A stretch of DNA of 64,000 bases from Bacillus sp. MM2020_4 (GCF_011250555.1 NZ_JAANMZ010000015.1:24618-88617); one strand, 5' to 3'; counted from the first letter of the stretch, positions 26,501-35,998 are shown. Notes: generated from the letters alone by a model not told the origin. Made by a program: numbers and translations.

Positions 26501-27973
26501 GTGGATTGGAAAGATACTCCGGAACCATCTGAACCAATCAGTATCTTAGAAAATATGCTGCAAGCTGCACAGAAGGAAGTAAAGACAGCGGAAAAAGATG
26601 AACGGGAACAAGGAACTGCTGTAACAGTAGCAGAAACGTCCCTAAAGCATGCGGCCGAACAGCGTGACAAGTCAGGAAAAAAGATGGCAAAGCATGAAAA
26701 GCGGCCTGAAGAATGGGAGGGCCTTGACTTAGAAGTGAAGGCTGTAGAAATTAAGGATCAAATGAAAATAGCGAATGAGGAGGTAAAGCGGGCGGAGAAA
26801 CGCCAAAAAGAAACAGAAACGAATATTGCAGGTTTCGAAGGGGATTTATTAACCTTATCGGTAATCCTAAAGGAGGAAGCTGCAGTATTCACGAATGAGG
26901 ATGTAGAAAAAATTAAGAATCAGGGAAAATCATGTATCCTATCCTGGTGTGAAGAACATCAAGCTATTCTAGAAGAAGGCCAAGAAAAGCATGCGAAAAT
27001 CGAACAATCATTGCGCAATTTAAAGCTTACGATTGAAGGCAAAGACTGGGAGATTCGTTTTAAAAATGAAGTAGTAACAACGCTGGACCATATGGATACA
27101 AGGCATTATTCACATATTCAAACCATCGTTAAAAATATGAAACGTTTTTCGCAAAGCGGATTGGAACAACTAGAACGTGACAAAGAAAGGGCAGAAAAGG
27201 CACAAAACTTTTGGGCAAGCCGTGCCAGCATGAAAGTGATGGGCATTTCAGAGGCGATTCGTTCCATGGTTGCGAAAATGAAGCTGAAAAATGAACGAGG
27301 CTCTTTTCCGCTAGTCCAGCTAAAAGAAGATATCTTACCAAAAAAGGCTGAAGATATTGAACCACTGCTGAGGCAGCATTTTGTAACTGCCATTAACAAA
27401 ATTACGAAACAATTTGATATGATTGATAATAATAATCAAGCATTAGACCTAGAAATAAAACAGCACATTAGTGATGAGCAAATTTTGTTTGTATCACTAA
27501 GAAATCGATATCCTGAATTGCTTGTCTATAATATGCGAACCGATAATGCCTTTATGTACGGAAAACCGCAAAGAGAGCATTATTCAACATGGCAGACTAT
27601 TAATCAAGGTTCAAAGACGAAGTCGGATGGAAGTGGGGGGCAAAAGCTCTCAGCACGTATGGTTATGATGATGATGTTATTATCCGTAAAGAGTGAAACA
27701 GACCATAGCTGGGTTCCTTTAGTTTGTGATAATCCATTTGGACAAGCTGCTTCAGCACATGTGCTTGACCCTATTTTTGCAGTTGCTGAAAAACTGAAAT
27801 TCCAATTCATCGTGGTGACCCCGCCCGAACTGGTGAAAACTGAAATAAGCCAAAGATTTGCTGCCTATTATAAATTGGACTTCATACGTGAAAAAGGTAA
27901 AGAAATCGTTACAGATACGATTGTTCCAGCTTTTCGGATTTACCAAGGTGAGGAAGTTATTCAGGAAAGATAA
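23504..27973 (+). CDS. jetC: Wadjet defence protein JetC (SMC-like ATPase)
   Basis: JetC is the SMC/MukB-like motor that extrudes plasmid DNA loops before JetD cuts. At 1,489 residues it has a split ATPase. The N-terminal Walker A variant is MNGGGKGVFLQTIF (about 42-55). Long coiled coils rich in Glu, Lys and Gln run from about 270 to 570 and 730 to 1,270, flanking a hinge-like globular part (about 580-730). At the C-terminus come the ABC signature GSGGQKLSARM (about 1,380) and Walker B WVPLVCDNPFG (about 1,405). The ATG follows AGAGGAGG. It ends the operon; no further Jet or zorya-type gene follows. Confidence 0.92.
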   Translation: MPKIHRIRIVGLKYDGMQKQYKDTTFNFHNEKTSTNGLIAMMNGGGKGVFLQTIFQILKPGTSWGKQNNRYYQQFFFNNKEQFIPYTFHVLIQWELDGADRRHLITGGMFSAEQRISMSDDSGNEGRTLEQEAKILPNITFYTREFDRKEEAALEHIPLYENGEVAETEGLKDYLKWNGFDVYRDTKKHYRILDTYGINRKDWDIMKDINKDEGGVGKYFEGAEDDHSLFQKRIIPTVSQVLHRTEHHKDDLVEIFKSQASIAKDLPVLLKREQAHKEFLEDIVPFEEHLTKGIEHKEMALASILTGRQLLGALEHLKQSEEETLLSIEKDMEKLTTRQADLRYQKDNLEYAMAHREVMNWDKKLGEEREKHTSLLAIVNEKQERKEQLAFVVLVKEWSEYEQSIRALSQQIATLEQNSGLEHVNQRIDEIKQEARKQWEQTYLSIQEGMKQYLGYQKFLNKKAIELSQQDKKKTKDMAKLGSEIDFLYTQIHSFESREAALIQGFGDRLTYDLRGLIENFIKQIEDKKAMVIELQVKDKESSEKQNQLATTHGTLGKSIQFSEEKCEELKAANDVQKQKEAKLVDRLLGLIDDVTVPLTHSLLSKYSLQIEEILANNLQQAEQIKKELWETQLDHSLNDEPFWVANKDVKELKEWIDEKTGIDVFYGTQFLQSLSTEEMVKSLLINPLLPYGLVVNGQQWQKINQQVLSSRMFKSPVPIFLREEMNREKHQPSFVIINGTEKELLSDKNQFTSWKIRITKQIEEKKGTLIELEKTETSLRHILKEIDRFLSSELSSEIEKAFTQEQNALLSLKTKLQEIKTKIEKEKETELGLKEQLEKTHRKIEKITRDVEILENFEEEKTLHQENKRVKREKENLKEALDSQQQEIGIVHQNTVELQNQWNQTYVEWKLTTEQNIKEIAFFIEEAVFPTDNKADQCEEVPHLSLHMVQEINGSIEELKQLQKSKEEQARELLVIQVKKETEQKQQKKLEKKLSALNVDWKDTPEPSEPISILENMLQAAQKEVKTAEKDEREQGTAVTVAETSLKHAAEQRDKSGKKMAKHEKRPEEWEGLDLEVKAVEIKDQMKIANEEVKRAEKRQKETETNIAGFEGDLLTLSVILKEEAAVFTNEDVEKIKNQGKSCILSWCEEHQAILEEGQEKHAKIEQSLRNLKLTIEGKDWEIRFKNEVVTTLDHMDTRHYSHIQTIVKNMKRFSQSGLEQLERDKERAEKAQNFWASRASMKVMGISEAIRSMVAKMKLKNERGSFPLVQLKEDILPKKAEDIEPLLRQHFVTAINKITKQFDMIDNNNQALDLEIKQHISDEQILFVSLRNRYPELLVYNMRTDNAFMYGKPQREHYSTWQTINQGSKTKSDGSGGQKLSARMVMMMMLLSVKSETDHSWVPLVCDNPFGQAASAHVLDPIFAVAEKLKFQFIVVTPPELVKTEISQRFAAYYKLDFIREKGKEIVTDTIVPAFRIYQGEEVIQER

Positions 27974-28137
27974 TTGATAGGAAAAGGCGTGGATGACCGA
28001 AAATTCTCACTTTCAATATTTATATTCAAGCAGAATATAAGTCATGTTTTTGTCACAGATTCTTCATCGTATCTTTATATCCTAAACCTATAATCAATCT
28101 GCAAACAAAACAGGATGTTTTAGGAGGATATAAGTGA

Positions 28138-28629
28138 ATGAACATGACACATTATATGGGCTTACTAGCAGATAATCAACCATGGAATCTGATTATTTTT
28201 ATGGCAATACCAGTTATCTGTGCTGAAACAATTGCTGTAACAGAATTAGCCATTTTGTTTACTAGAAATCTCTCTGGTAAATTAAGATTAGTTAACAAAA
28301 TAACTTCTATTTTTGTTGGGTTTTATTTTACTGGTATTTTTATTTACTTACTAATTAATGCAGTTATTCCGATTACATCAAAAGGAGAATGGCATGGATG
28401 GATTGATGTAGTTGCAGTTGGGTTTTACTTGCTTGGAATAATTCCATTGCTGGGAATGGCACTTTTGGATGTAAATATTATTTCTAAAAACAAATCTCAA
28501 GAAGAAAAATTAAAAGTTCACGTGGTCTTTGTTGGTATGTTTCTAATCTTTGCACATATTGCTATGATTGCCGGAATGGTTGATCCAACGGTTGTTTCTG
28601 ACATGCCAACGATGGGTCACAATATGTAA
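28138..28629 (+). CDS. Four-helix membrane protein, DUF6803-like
   Basis: A 163-residue membrane protein with four hydrophobic segments. It begins MNMTHYMGLLADNQPWNLII and continues MAIPVICAETIAVTELAILF, a pattern I associate with the DUF6803 'permease-like' group. The C-terminal segment ends MVDPTVVSDMPTMGHNM. Function is unknown. AGGAGG lies 11 bases before the ATG and a strong terminator follows, so it is a single-gene unit downstream of Wadjet rather than part of that operon. Confidence 0.7.
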   Translation: MNMTHYMGLLADNQPWNLIIFMAIPVICAETIAVTELAILFTRNLSGKLRLVNKITSIFVGFYFTGIFIYLLINAVIPITSKGEWHGWIDVVAVGFYLLGIIPLLGMALLDVNIISKNKSQEEKLKVHVVFVGMFLIFAHIAMIAGMVDPTVVSDMPTMGHNM

Positions 28630-28635
28630 ATAAAA

Positions 28636-28671
28636 GGCACAACTAGCTTTTTTGCTAGTTGTGTCTTTTTT
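28636..28671 (+). terminator. Strong terminator
   Basis: The stem GGCACAACTAGC/GCTAGTTGTGTC with a T-rich loop is followed by TTTTTT. Confidence 0.9.
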
Positions 28672-28899
28672 GCGATCTAACCTCTCGATTGTCGCAAAAC
28701 CCCGACAATTTTTGATTTTAATAATAGGACTTTTTGATTAAAATGCTAGGAAAATGTTGGTTTTTGGATGAAAAGGCAGGATTTTAAATCTTAATAATGA
28801 ATATATAATACAAAACAATTAAAGAATCAGAATGCAACGGTAAAGAACCATTTTATTCATCCTTCCATCCCAATCTATGTAAGAAAGAAGGTATGCGGT

Positions 28900-29457
28900 A
28901 TGAACGAAAATTTTTTTGCAGATTATAAAAAGTTTATAGTTACACCGGTCAATGAAAAAACGAATGGGAACGAAGTATTTGATCCGAAAAGTTATGCCTC
29001 GCATTATATCCTAACGCTGACTATTTATAATTCTCGATTGTCGAGCTGGAGGGACGCCAGTAAATATGAAATAGATGTTGAAAAAAGTATCAAAACGGTT
29101 CTAAAGGAATTCAATCAAAGGCAGACTGGAAAGTACCACCTTGAATTACTAGAATTGGATAGGTTTAAAAATTATTTTGTATTGGCTCTTTCGTCAAAGA
29201 CAAAAATAGAAACCAACGAAGAAAATGACCGTATATATTTTGTTGTTGATCGAATCCTAACGAATCCTTTTTATGTTGGACAAAGATGGTTTAATTTAAT
29301 TGGGGAAAAGGGAAGAGTTGAACGAAAGCTATTTTGCTGTTCCTTTATGAAATATGAAAAAGGTATGCGCGAACATCAAAAAATAGACAATAAAGTTGAA
29401 AATATTACTGAATTAATTCCCAAAAATGGCGAGATTAAGCTAATAAAAACGCTCTAA
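28900..29457 (+). CDS. Hypothetical protein, 185 residues
   Basis: The ATG follows AAGAAGG at normal spacing. The soluble protein has no signal peptide or membrane segment. It alternates charged helices with a beta-rich middle: KSYASHYILTLTIYNSRLSS, ELLELDRFKNYFVLALSSKT, DRIYFVVDRILTNPFYVGQR. I recognise no family. It has no close neighbours on the same strand and is followed by a hairpin at 29501. Confidence 0.6.
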   Translation: MNENFFADYKKFIVTPVNEKTNGNEVFDPKSYASHYILTLTIYNSRLSSWRDASKYEIDVEKSIKTVLKEFNQRQTGKYHLELLELDRFKNYFVLALSSKTKIETNEENDRIYFVVDRILTNPFYVGQRWFNLIGEKGRVERKLFCCSFMKYEKGMREHQKIDNKVENITELIPKNGEIKLIKTL

Positions 29458-29500
29458 AAAGAGGAAGTGTATGGTGAAAAAGAAATGGTTAAAGTAAAAA

Positions 29501-29524
29501 GGACTTAACAGGTGAGTTAAGTCC
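29501..29524 (-). terminator. Hairpin terminator, minus orientation
   Basis: The perfect stem GGACTTAAC/GTTAAGTCC has TTTTT on its minus-strand 3' side. It probably ends the minus-strand gene at 29663-30367 and may also serve the plus strand weakly. Confidence 0.6.
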
Positions 29525-29662
29525 CAATAGGTTAAAACTCCATTCAGAGAATGATTCTTTTAGCTACATTCCTTTCCTTATCATTTTAATGTATTCAATC
29601 GAATAGGATGAGCCATTTCATCCCCCAAATTTCGATTATTTAGTATGAAATTGTATAGTCCA

Positions 29663-30367
29663 TTAAGGACAAATCTCATTAACACCCCCCATGTTAAAAA
29701 TAGAATGGTTCCTATCACCTGGACCGAGAAAGTCTAACGCGGCAGGAGAAAAGACTGTAACTGTTCTTTTACCGCCCTCCAATAGAATTCGGATTGGCTT
29801 ATTCGCAACAATATCCTCAAAGATTTTGCCTCCCCAGAATATCTTCTTTTTGGCATTCCTTCCAAAGACAGTCCTATTTTTCTTATTTATGGAGGTAACC
29901 GTAACATTATCTGTCATTTTCTCTTTCTGTTGTACGGCTTCTTTCTCTGTTTGTAAAACTTCTAATTCGATTGACGCAACTATTCCAATTTCACGTTTAT
30001 TGACCATCAAAATAAAGTGATATCCTGTTTTCGTTATTTTTTGAACAATTTCTACTTCATCTGTAATAACTGTGACGAAGTCCAGAGGGGCTTTTACTTG
30101 GGAGTCTTCCTTTGGCTTGATAACCCGATAAGATGCCTTAGCTCCACTTCCTCCATCTGTAAAATCAAAAGGTTTTATACTCTGTGTCCTGACAAAGTAT
30201 AATTGATCAACCTTTTTATTCCTGTTTACTTGGACACATAAGGCAACTTCTTCCTTCACCACCTTTTCCTTATCGCTTGAGAGCATAGGGAGATTCATTT
30301 TCATTCCTGGAAATTGAACGAAGATGTAACTGAGGTTTTTCTTAGGTTGTAGATCCGAAATTCTCAT
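29663..30367 (-). CDS. Hypothetical soluble protein, 234 residues
   Basis: Starting at ATG 30367 (MRISDLQPKKNLSYIFVQFP) behind AAAGGTTG, the protein is soluble and beta-rich, with no signal or membrane segment: EVALCVQVNRNKKVDQLYFV, PLDFVTVITDEVEIVQKITK, GIVASIELEVLQ. A longer GTG-initiated frame from 30439 exists but lacks a well-spaced binding site. I recognise no family. It stands alone on the minus strand. Confidence 0.55.
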   Translation of the reverse strand: MRISDLQPKKNLSYIFVQFPGMKMNLPMLSSDKEKVVKEEVALCVQVNRNKKVDQLYFVRTQSIKPFDFTDGGSGAKASYRVIKPKEDSQVKAPLDFVTVITDEVEIVQKITKTGYHFILMVNKREIGIVASIELEVLQTEKEAVQQKEKMTDNVTVTSINKKNRTVFGRNAKKKIFWGGKIFEDIVANKPIRILLEGGKRTVTVFSPAALDFLGPGDRNHSIFNMGGVNEICP

Positions 30368-30619
30368 AAACTCACAACCTTTCCATTTTGGTACAAGGTT
30401 AATTTCCTTGTAAGAGTATAATTCAATATTCTTTCTCACATTCCTGTTTATGTATGTGGAGTTTCCATCGTCACTTTCTTATGAATTGTGATAGTTCCTA
30501 TCATTTGTAGCCTAATTACGAGGAATTCTACTAGCGAAAAATGTAATGGATGTAAGATCTGGAAAAAATCATCATATGCGGGTTGACCTCGGCATTTCCT
30601 ATTATAGGGGGTGGATGTG

Positions 30620-31192
30620 TTGAAGAATCGTTTAGAACGCAATCAATCGTACATAAACTGCCAAGAGGTAGAGGCTAATCAATTTACAAATACTAAGAAA
30701 TTAGTATTAGGGTCAGTTTTAGCTACCATTGCAGCCCTTTTTCAGTCAGTCGGAGTAGTTGTTGGAATTGGTTATACATTTAGTATCTTGGCTACACTTC
30801 CGATTGTTCTTTCAGCGATGATTTCGTTAAGAATTGGCATTATGTCCTACATGATAACGATTTTATTATTGACCATTTTGCAGCCTAGTGAGTTATTGGT
30901 TTTTTCATTCACCACCGGATTATTGGGAATTTCACTTGGAGCAGCTTTTAAATGGTGGAACCATTGGATAATGGTTTCACTTGTTGGAGGGATTGGATTA
31001 ACGCTGGGGATTCTGACTTTATTATACGTCCTTCAATTCCCTGTTTTAGGACCTTCTGTATCCCGTACAGTTGATTTCAAAATGGCAGCTCTCATCCTTG
31101 TATTTTCATTATTTTACAGTTCATTTTGGACGGGATTGAGTAAAAAGGTGTTTAAAATATTTTTTCGGGAAAAAGGTGTACCCAATCGGTAG
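30620..31192 (+). CDS. Multipass membrane protein of unknown function
   Basis: About 190 residues with five to six hydrophobic segments after a basic N-terminus (LKNRLERNQSYINC). It begins the membrane part with KLVLGSVLATIAALFQSVGV and ends in FFREKGVPNR. The layout resembles small substrate-binding-type membrane subunits or YybS/DUF2232-like proteins, but no diagnostic motif is visible. TTG 30620 lies about six bases after AGGGGGTGG and is the preferred start; GTG 30611 and 30617 are alternatives. Confidence 0.6.
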   Translation: MKNRLERNQSYINCQEVEANQFTNTKKLVLGSVLATIAALFQSVGVVVGIGYTFSILATLPIVLSAMISLRIGIMSYMITILLLTILQPSELLVFSFTTGLLGISLGAAFKWWNHWIMVSLVGGIGLTLGILTLLYVLQFPVLGPSVSRTVDFKMAALILVFSLFYSSFWTGLSKKVFKIFFREKGVPNR

Positions 31193-31390
31193 GGAATAAT
31201 TTTTTAAAATGTTCATGAATATTCGACAAAATTATATTTCTCATTCTTTCGCTTCGTAAACGAGTTATAAAATCATTATGTCGTAAATATAAATATATTC
31301 TGATAGTTATATAGAAAAATGCTTGTATAATTAATCATGCCAGGTATATTTTACAAAACATGTTTAAGAGAACATAAAGAAGTAGGGGTA

Positions 31391-33772
31391 ATGGATTGTA
31401 TGAATACGGAGATACGAATAAATACCGATGAATGCTATCGGGTGGCTGAGAAGAGGGCTGCTCATTATTTTAAATCACTATATGTTCAAGTCTCAAAAAG
31501 GTCATATGTTGCTACCCTTGCAGAAGATTTCCAATCATGGAAACACAACCATATTCATCACCATCCAGTACTATCCTTATTTTTGCGCAGAAGGAGAAAA
31601 CCTGATTCTGAGGGGTATCACACTTATATCCAATGGTTGGATTACGCCGGAAAACTGGATAATTATCTTGATCGGAGTATTTCATATATTTTTATGAGGG
31701 ATCTTGGCAAAGCTCTTGACACAACTGAAACACAGACAAGGATTAGGCGTGTTGTGGACAGTTTGAAAAATGCTCTGACTACTAATCGTGCAGAGAAAAG
31801 GGAAGCTTTTAGCATGGCTTGGTTATACAGGTGGGCGCAAAAGGAAGGGATTGAATCCACTATTATTTGGATGATGGACAAATTAAAAACGGTATCTTCC
31901 CATATTCCAATAGGGATGGATGCTGAACAGGCCCAGCGAAAATTGATCAAAATCATTGCGGGTGTTTTGTTGCACGTAATGGAAGAGCTAAACGACGAGT
32001 TATCCTCTACTGAACGTGCACAGAAACTAGATGAGGCCATTAGGTTGGGCTATTCTTATGGCCTGACATATCCCTTCATTGATGACCTACTGGATTCAGA
32101 AGTTTTATCCGATAAAGAGAAAAAACAATATTCTCAAATGATCCGTACCACACTAATTACCGGGGCTGTACCGGAATTGGGCGAGTGGACCGGAAGTAAT
32201 GCCAATTTGATCAAGTATATTCACTTAGAACTCAAAGAGGCATTTGAGTATATCGAGACCCAGCAACGACCGGAAACAAGAAAAACCTTTTTCGAAGAGG
32301 CCTATGTTTTTTTCCACTCGCAGGAAGTTGATCGGGTAAAGGATTTATCCAATGCAAATTACACCAATGAGGATGTTTACATACCAATCATTTTAAAATC
32401 CTCTTCCTCCCGCTTAATTGTCCGTTCTGTCATCAGCGCTCCCGAGGATAAGGGATTTAGCAGCCGAACCTTCTTTTATGGCATTTACAACCAGTTGGCG
32501 GATGATTTTGCTGATATGTTTGATGACATGAAGGCCGGTTCAGTGACCCCCTATACGTACTATATGAAATATCATGATAAGCGACCAGATCTGATCAATC
32601 CCTTTGAATTATATTGGACGGTTATCTCCCATTTGTTACATTCCGTATATCATTCAGATACAAAGGCATGTGAGGTCATTTTAGATCGTGCCATCAATGG
32701 CCTTAAACGATTTAAAGAACGCGTGGGAATGGAAAAATACAATGAAGTGATGACGCTATTTACCACTGGAAATTCGAAATTCAACCGAATGATCCAAGGT
32801 ATGGTTCGAAAAGCAGATGATGTTGATTTTTTTGATAAGCTTCTTCGAGATCATATCATTACCACACTAAAAAATGAACGGAGGGAGCAGGAAGACTTTC
32901 AAACGATGATTGAATCCGTACGGATTCAGATTAACAACATCTTGAAAATTCCCAAAACCCAAAATGATAGGTTCATGAATGACCCGATAATTGATGCGGC
33001 CAATTATAGTTTGGAAGGTGATGGAAAGCGATTGCGCCCTATCGTGACATGGGCCATGGGAGTTAACGGATATGGTTTAAATCAGACAGAAATCGTACCA
33101 CTGCTGAGATCATTAGAATATATGCATACCGCCTCCTTAATTTTCGATGATCTCCCGTCCCAGGATAATGCGTCCACCCGCAGAGGCCGTCATACACTAC
33201 ACATGGTGTATAACACGGCTATAGCGGAATTAACAGGTCTTTTCCTAACCCAAAAGGCGATAGAGGAACAAGCATCACTAGAACAGTTCGATTCCAATAC
33301 AGTACGTCGTTTGATTCACTATTCAGCACAAATGACAGCGGATATGTGTAAGGGACAGGCAATGGACTTAGATTCTAAAGGTAAACAATTGTCAATCGAA
33401 CAATTGAATAGAATATGCTTTTATAAAACGGGAATTGCATTTGAAGCTTCCCTTATCATGCCAGCCATTCTTGCCAATGCAAGTGGGTTCGAGATGGAAG
33501 CATTGAAGAAATACGCCCAACATGCCGGCATAGCTTTTCAGATTAGGGATGACTTACTTGACGTCGAAGGAGATCAGACCGTACTTGGGAAACCCATTGG
33601 ACTAGACGCTGTAAACAACCATTCAACTTTTGTGTCAGTCCTGGGAGTTGCGGGTGCTCGAAAAGAGATGTGGGAGCATTACTGCATGGCAATGGAATCA
33701 TTGCAAGATGTGTCACGGAATACTACTTTTCTGAAACATTTATTGAATTATTTTGTGAACCGTAACCATTAA
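31391..33772 (+). CDS. Large two-part polyprenyl diphosphate/terpene synthase
   Basis: The C-terminal half (about residues 480-793) is a trans-isoprenyl diphosphate synthase. It has GDGKRLRPIVTWAMG, the first Asp-rich motif DDLPSQDNASTRRG (about 586) and the second, IRDDLLDVEGD (about 720), with KPIGLDA after it. The N-terminal half, about 470 helical residues, carries its own Asp clusters: PFIDDLLDSE (about 231) and ADDFADMFDDMK (about 371). It may therefore be a second isoprenoid-synthase-fold domain. Ordinary synthases have about 300-350 residues. ATG 31391 and ATG 31400 both follow TAGGGG; an upstream ATG at 31337 also exists. The product could be an unusual prenyl chain or terpene, which is inference. 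A strong terminator follows. Confidence 0.85.
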   Translation: MDCMNTEIRINTDECYRVAEKRAAHYFKSLYVQVSKRSYVATLAEDFQSWKHNHIHHHPVLSLFLRRRRKPDSEGYHTYIQWLDYAGKLDNYLDRSISYIFMRDLGKALDTTETQTRIRRVVDSLKNALTTNRAEKREAFSMAWLYRWAQKEGIESTIIWMMDKLKTVSSHIPIGMDAEQAQRKLIKIIAGVLLHVMEELNDELSSTERAQKLDEAIRLGYSYGLTYPFIDDLLDSEVLSDKEKKQYSQMIRTTLITGAVPELGEWTGSNANLIKYIHLELKEAFEYIETQQRPETRKTFFEEAYVFFHSQEVDRVKDLSNANYTNEDVYIPIILKSSSSRLIVRSVISAPEDKGFSSRTFFYGIYNQLADDFADMFDDMKAGSVTPYTYYMKYHDKRPDLINPFELYWTVISHLLHSVYHSDTKACEVILDRAINGLKRFKERVGMEKYNEVMTLFTTGNSKFNRMIQGMVRKADDVDFFDKLLRDHIITTLKNERREQEDFQTMIESVRIQINNILKIPKTQNDRFMNDPIIDAANYSLEGDGKRLRPIVTWAMGVNGYGLNQTEIVPLLRSLEYMHTASLIFDDLPSQDNASTRRGRHTLHMVYNTAIAELTGLFLTQKAIEEQASLEQFDSNTVRRLIHYSAQMTADMCKGQAMDLDSKGKQLSIEQLNRICFYKTGIAFEASLIMPAILANASGFEMEALKKYAQHAGIAFQIRDDLLDVEGDQTVLGKPIGLDAVNNHSTFVSVLGVAGARKEMWEHYCMAMESLQDVSRNTTFLKHLLNYFVNRNH

Positions 33773-33790
33773 ATTACAGTGGATATAGTA

Positions 33791-33836
33791 GATGAAGCCG
33801 GTTCCATCAGGGCTTCATCTTTTTTTATTCTCATAG
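33791..33836 (+). terminator. Terminator after the isoprenyl synthase
   Basis: The stem GATGAAGCC/GGCTTCATC is followed by TTTTTTT. Confidence 0.9.
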
Positions 33837-33964
33837 TTCACAAATTGTTCATTGATTGTTCATATTTAACAGTTATGATAGATGTTAGAGTATTTGGTTT
33901 CAATCTCATATTTAATTGCAGCTATTATTAGTCCATAATGGTGTGCTAGAAGGTGGTGCGGAAA

Positions 33965-35920
33965 ATGAATAATATACTTCAAAGGGGTCAAGGTATTTTT
34001 AATAAATATATTGGCTTTTTCTTTTTGACAGTAATATTCTTATGGATCAAAACATATATCGTTCAACTAACACAATTTGATTTAGGCATTGAGAATTCCT
34101 TACAAAAGATTCTTTTATTTATCAATCCGTTAGGTTCAGCCTTACTTTTTCTTGGCATCTCTTTCTTTTTTAAGGGACGGAAAAAGTATATATCACTTAT
34201 TGTGATTGATTTTCTATTATCCTTTCTTTTATATGCGAATAGTTTATTTTACCGCTTTTTTAATGATTTTATTACGTTACCGACATTAACGCAGACACAA
34301 AATTTTGGTGATGTAAGCGGCAGTGTGGGTTCACTTTTAAAACCATATGATTTCTTATTTTTCATTGATATCATTCTTTTGATTTGCTTACTTGTTTTTC
34401 GCTTTGTAAAGATAGAGGTCAAGGATATGCATCGTGGGAAAATGGCTGTATTGTTTTCCTTATCACTGGCTATTTCTTGCGCGAATCTATCTTTAGCAGA
34501 AATGGATCGTCCTCAATTATTGACTAGGGGCTTTGATCGAAATTATATTGTTAAATATTTAGGCATGTACAATTACACCATATATGATGCGGTTAAAAGT
34601 ACCCAGGCGTCTGCACAAAGAGTATTGGCTGATAGTGACGATATCACAGAAGTCATTAACTATACAAAATCAAATGATGCTGAGCCAAATTCAGCATATT
34701 TCGGTGTTGGTAAGGGTATGAATGTGATTTATTTACATCTTGAGTCAATGCAAAACTTCCTTATTAATTACAAGTTAAATGGGGAAGAAGTAACACCATT
34801 TTTAAATTCATTGATAAAGGATCAAAATACAATGTATTTTGATAACTTTTTCCACCAAACAGGACAAGGAAAAACGTCAGATGCTGAATTTATGCTTGAG
34901 AATTCATTATTTGGCTTGCCTCAAGGATCAGCTTTTACAACGAAAGGTTTAAACACATTCCAAGCGGCTCCTGCAATTTTGGGTCAGCAGGGCTATACTT
35001 CTGCGGTATTCCACGGGAATTCCGGAAGCTTCTGGAATCGTAATGAAATCTATAAATCATTTGGATTTAATAAGTTTTTTGATTCAAACTATTATCAAAT
35101 AAATGATGAGGATCAAGCAGAATATGGGCTAGTGGATAAGCCGTTCTTTGAGCAATCCATTCCGCTTCTTGAATCTTTACCGCAGCCATTTTATACAAAA
35201 TTTATTACGGTATCCAATCATTATCCATATCCAATTAATGAAGAAGATGCGACGATTGCACCAGCTGCGACGGGTGATAAATCTGTTGATGGATACTTCC
35301 AGACAGCACGTTATGCTGACGAGGCATTGAAGCAATTCTTTGATTACTTAAAAGAATCTGGTTTATATGACCATTCCATCATTGTGATGTACGGTGACCA
35401 TTATGGTATTTCAGAAAACCATAATAAAGCGATGGCAAAAGTGCTTGGAAAGGAAATTACTCCTTTTGAAAGTGCAGGGTTACAACGTGTACCATTATTC
35501 ATTCGGGTGCCAGGTATGCAAGGTGGAGTAAATCATGAATACGGTGGGCAAGTCGATCTACTTCCAACACTCCTTCATTTGCTTGGGACGGAAACAAAAG
35601 ACTATGTTCAATTTGGGACAGACCTACTATCTGAACAACATGATGATCTGGTTGCCTTCCGAAATGGCGATTATGTGAGTCCGACGATTACAGCTGTTGA
35701 CGGTAAGTTCTATAATTCCACTACAGGGATGAAACTAGAAGATGATAAATTGGAGGAAGCAAAGAAATTTAAAGAAATGGTTCAACAAAAATTATCATTC
35801 TCTGATAAAGTTGTGAATGGAGATTTATTGCGTTTCTACACTCCTGAAAACTTTATTCCTGTCGATAGGTCCACATATGACTATAAAAAGGATTCTGAAA
35901 GTGTTTTATTAAATAAATAA
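33965..35920 (+). CDS. ltaS: LtaS-type lipoteichoic acid synthase
   Basis: LtaS polymerises glycerol phosphate from phosphatidylglycerol onto a glycolipid anchor at the outer membrane face. Five N-terminal membrane helices (about 1-200) precede an extracellular sulfatase-like domain. The catalytic Thr lies in GQGKTSDAEFM (about 303). Metal-site residues lie in YLHLESMQNF, VFHGNSGSFWNR and VMYGDHYGISENHN. The ATG at 33965 follows AAGGTGG and is preferred over GTG 33953. At about 651 residues it is normal length. B. subtilis has four paralogues (LtaS, YfnI, YqgS, YvgJ); I cannot say which is the orthologue. Confidence 0.92.
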   Translation: MNNILQRGQGIFNKYIGFFFLTVIFLWIKTYIVQLTQFDLGIENSLQKILLFINPLGSALLFLGISFFFKGRKKYISLIVIDFLLSFLLYANSLFYRFFNDFITLPTLTQTQNFGDVSGSVGSLLKPYDFLFFIDIILLICLLVFRFVKIEVKDMHRGKMAVLFSLSLAISCANLSLAEMDRPQLLTRGFDRNYIVKYLGMYNYTIYDAVKSTQASAQRVLADSDDITEVINYTKSNDAEPNSAYFGVGKGMNVIYLHLESMQNFLINYKLNGEEVTPFLNSLIKDQNTMYFDNFFHQTGQGKTSDAEFMLENSLFGLPQGSAFTTKGLNTFQAAPAILGQQGYTSAVFHGNSGSFWNRNEIYKSFGFNKFFDSNYYQINDEDQAEYGLVDKPFFEQSIPLLESLPQPFYTKFITVSNHYPYPINEEDATIAPAATGDKSVDGYFQTARYADEALKQFFDYLKESGLYDHSIIVMYGDHYGISENHNKAMAKVLGKEITPFESAGLQRVPLFIRVPGMQGGVNHEYGGQVDLLPTLLHLLGTETKDYVQFGTDLLSEQHDDLVAFRNGDYVSPTITAVDGKFYNSTTGMKLEDDKLEEAKKFKEMVQQKLSFSDKVVNGDLLRFYTPENFIPVDRSTYDYKKDSESVLLNK

Positions 35921-35969
35921 CGGTACCATCATGTCAACATCAATGGTATTAACGAAGTGCTATTTTAGT

Positions 35970-35998
35970 GGGCAGATTTAGATCCTGCCCTTTTTTTT
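35970..35998 (+). terminator. Terminator after ltaS
   Basis: The stem GGGCAG/CTGCCC is followed by eight T residues. Confidence 0.9.
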
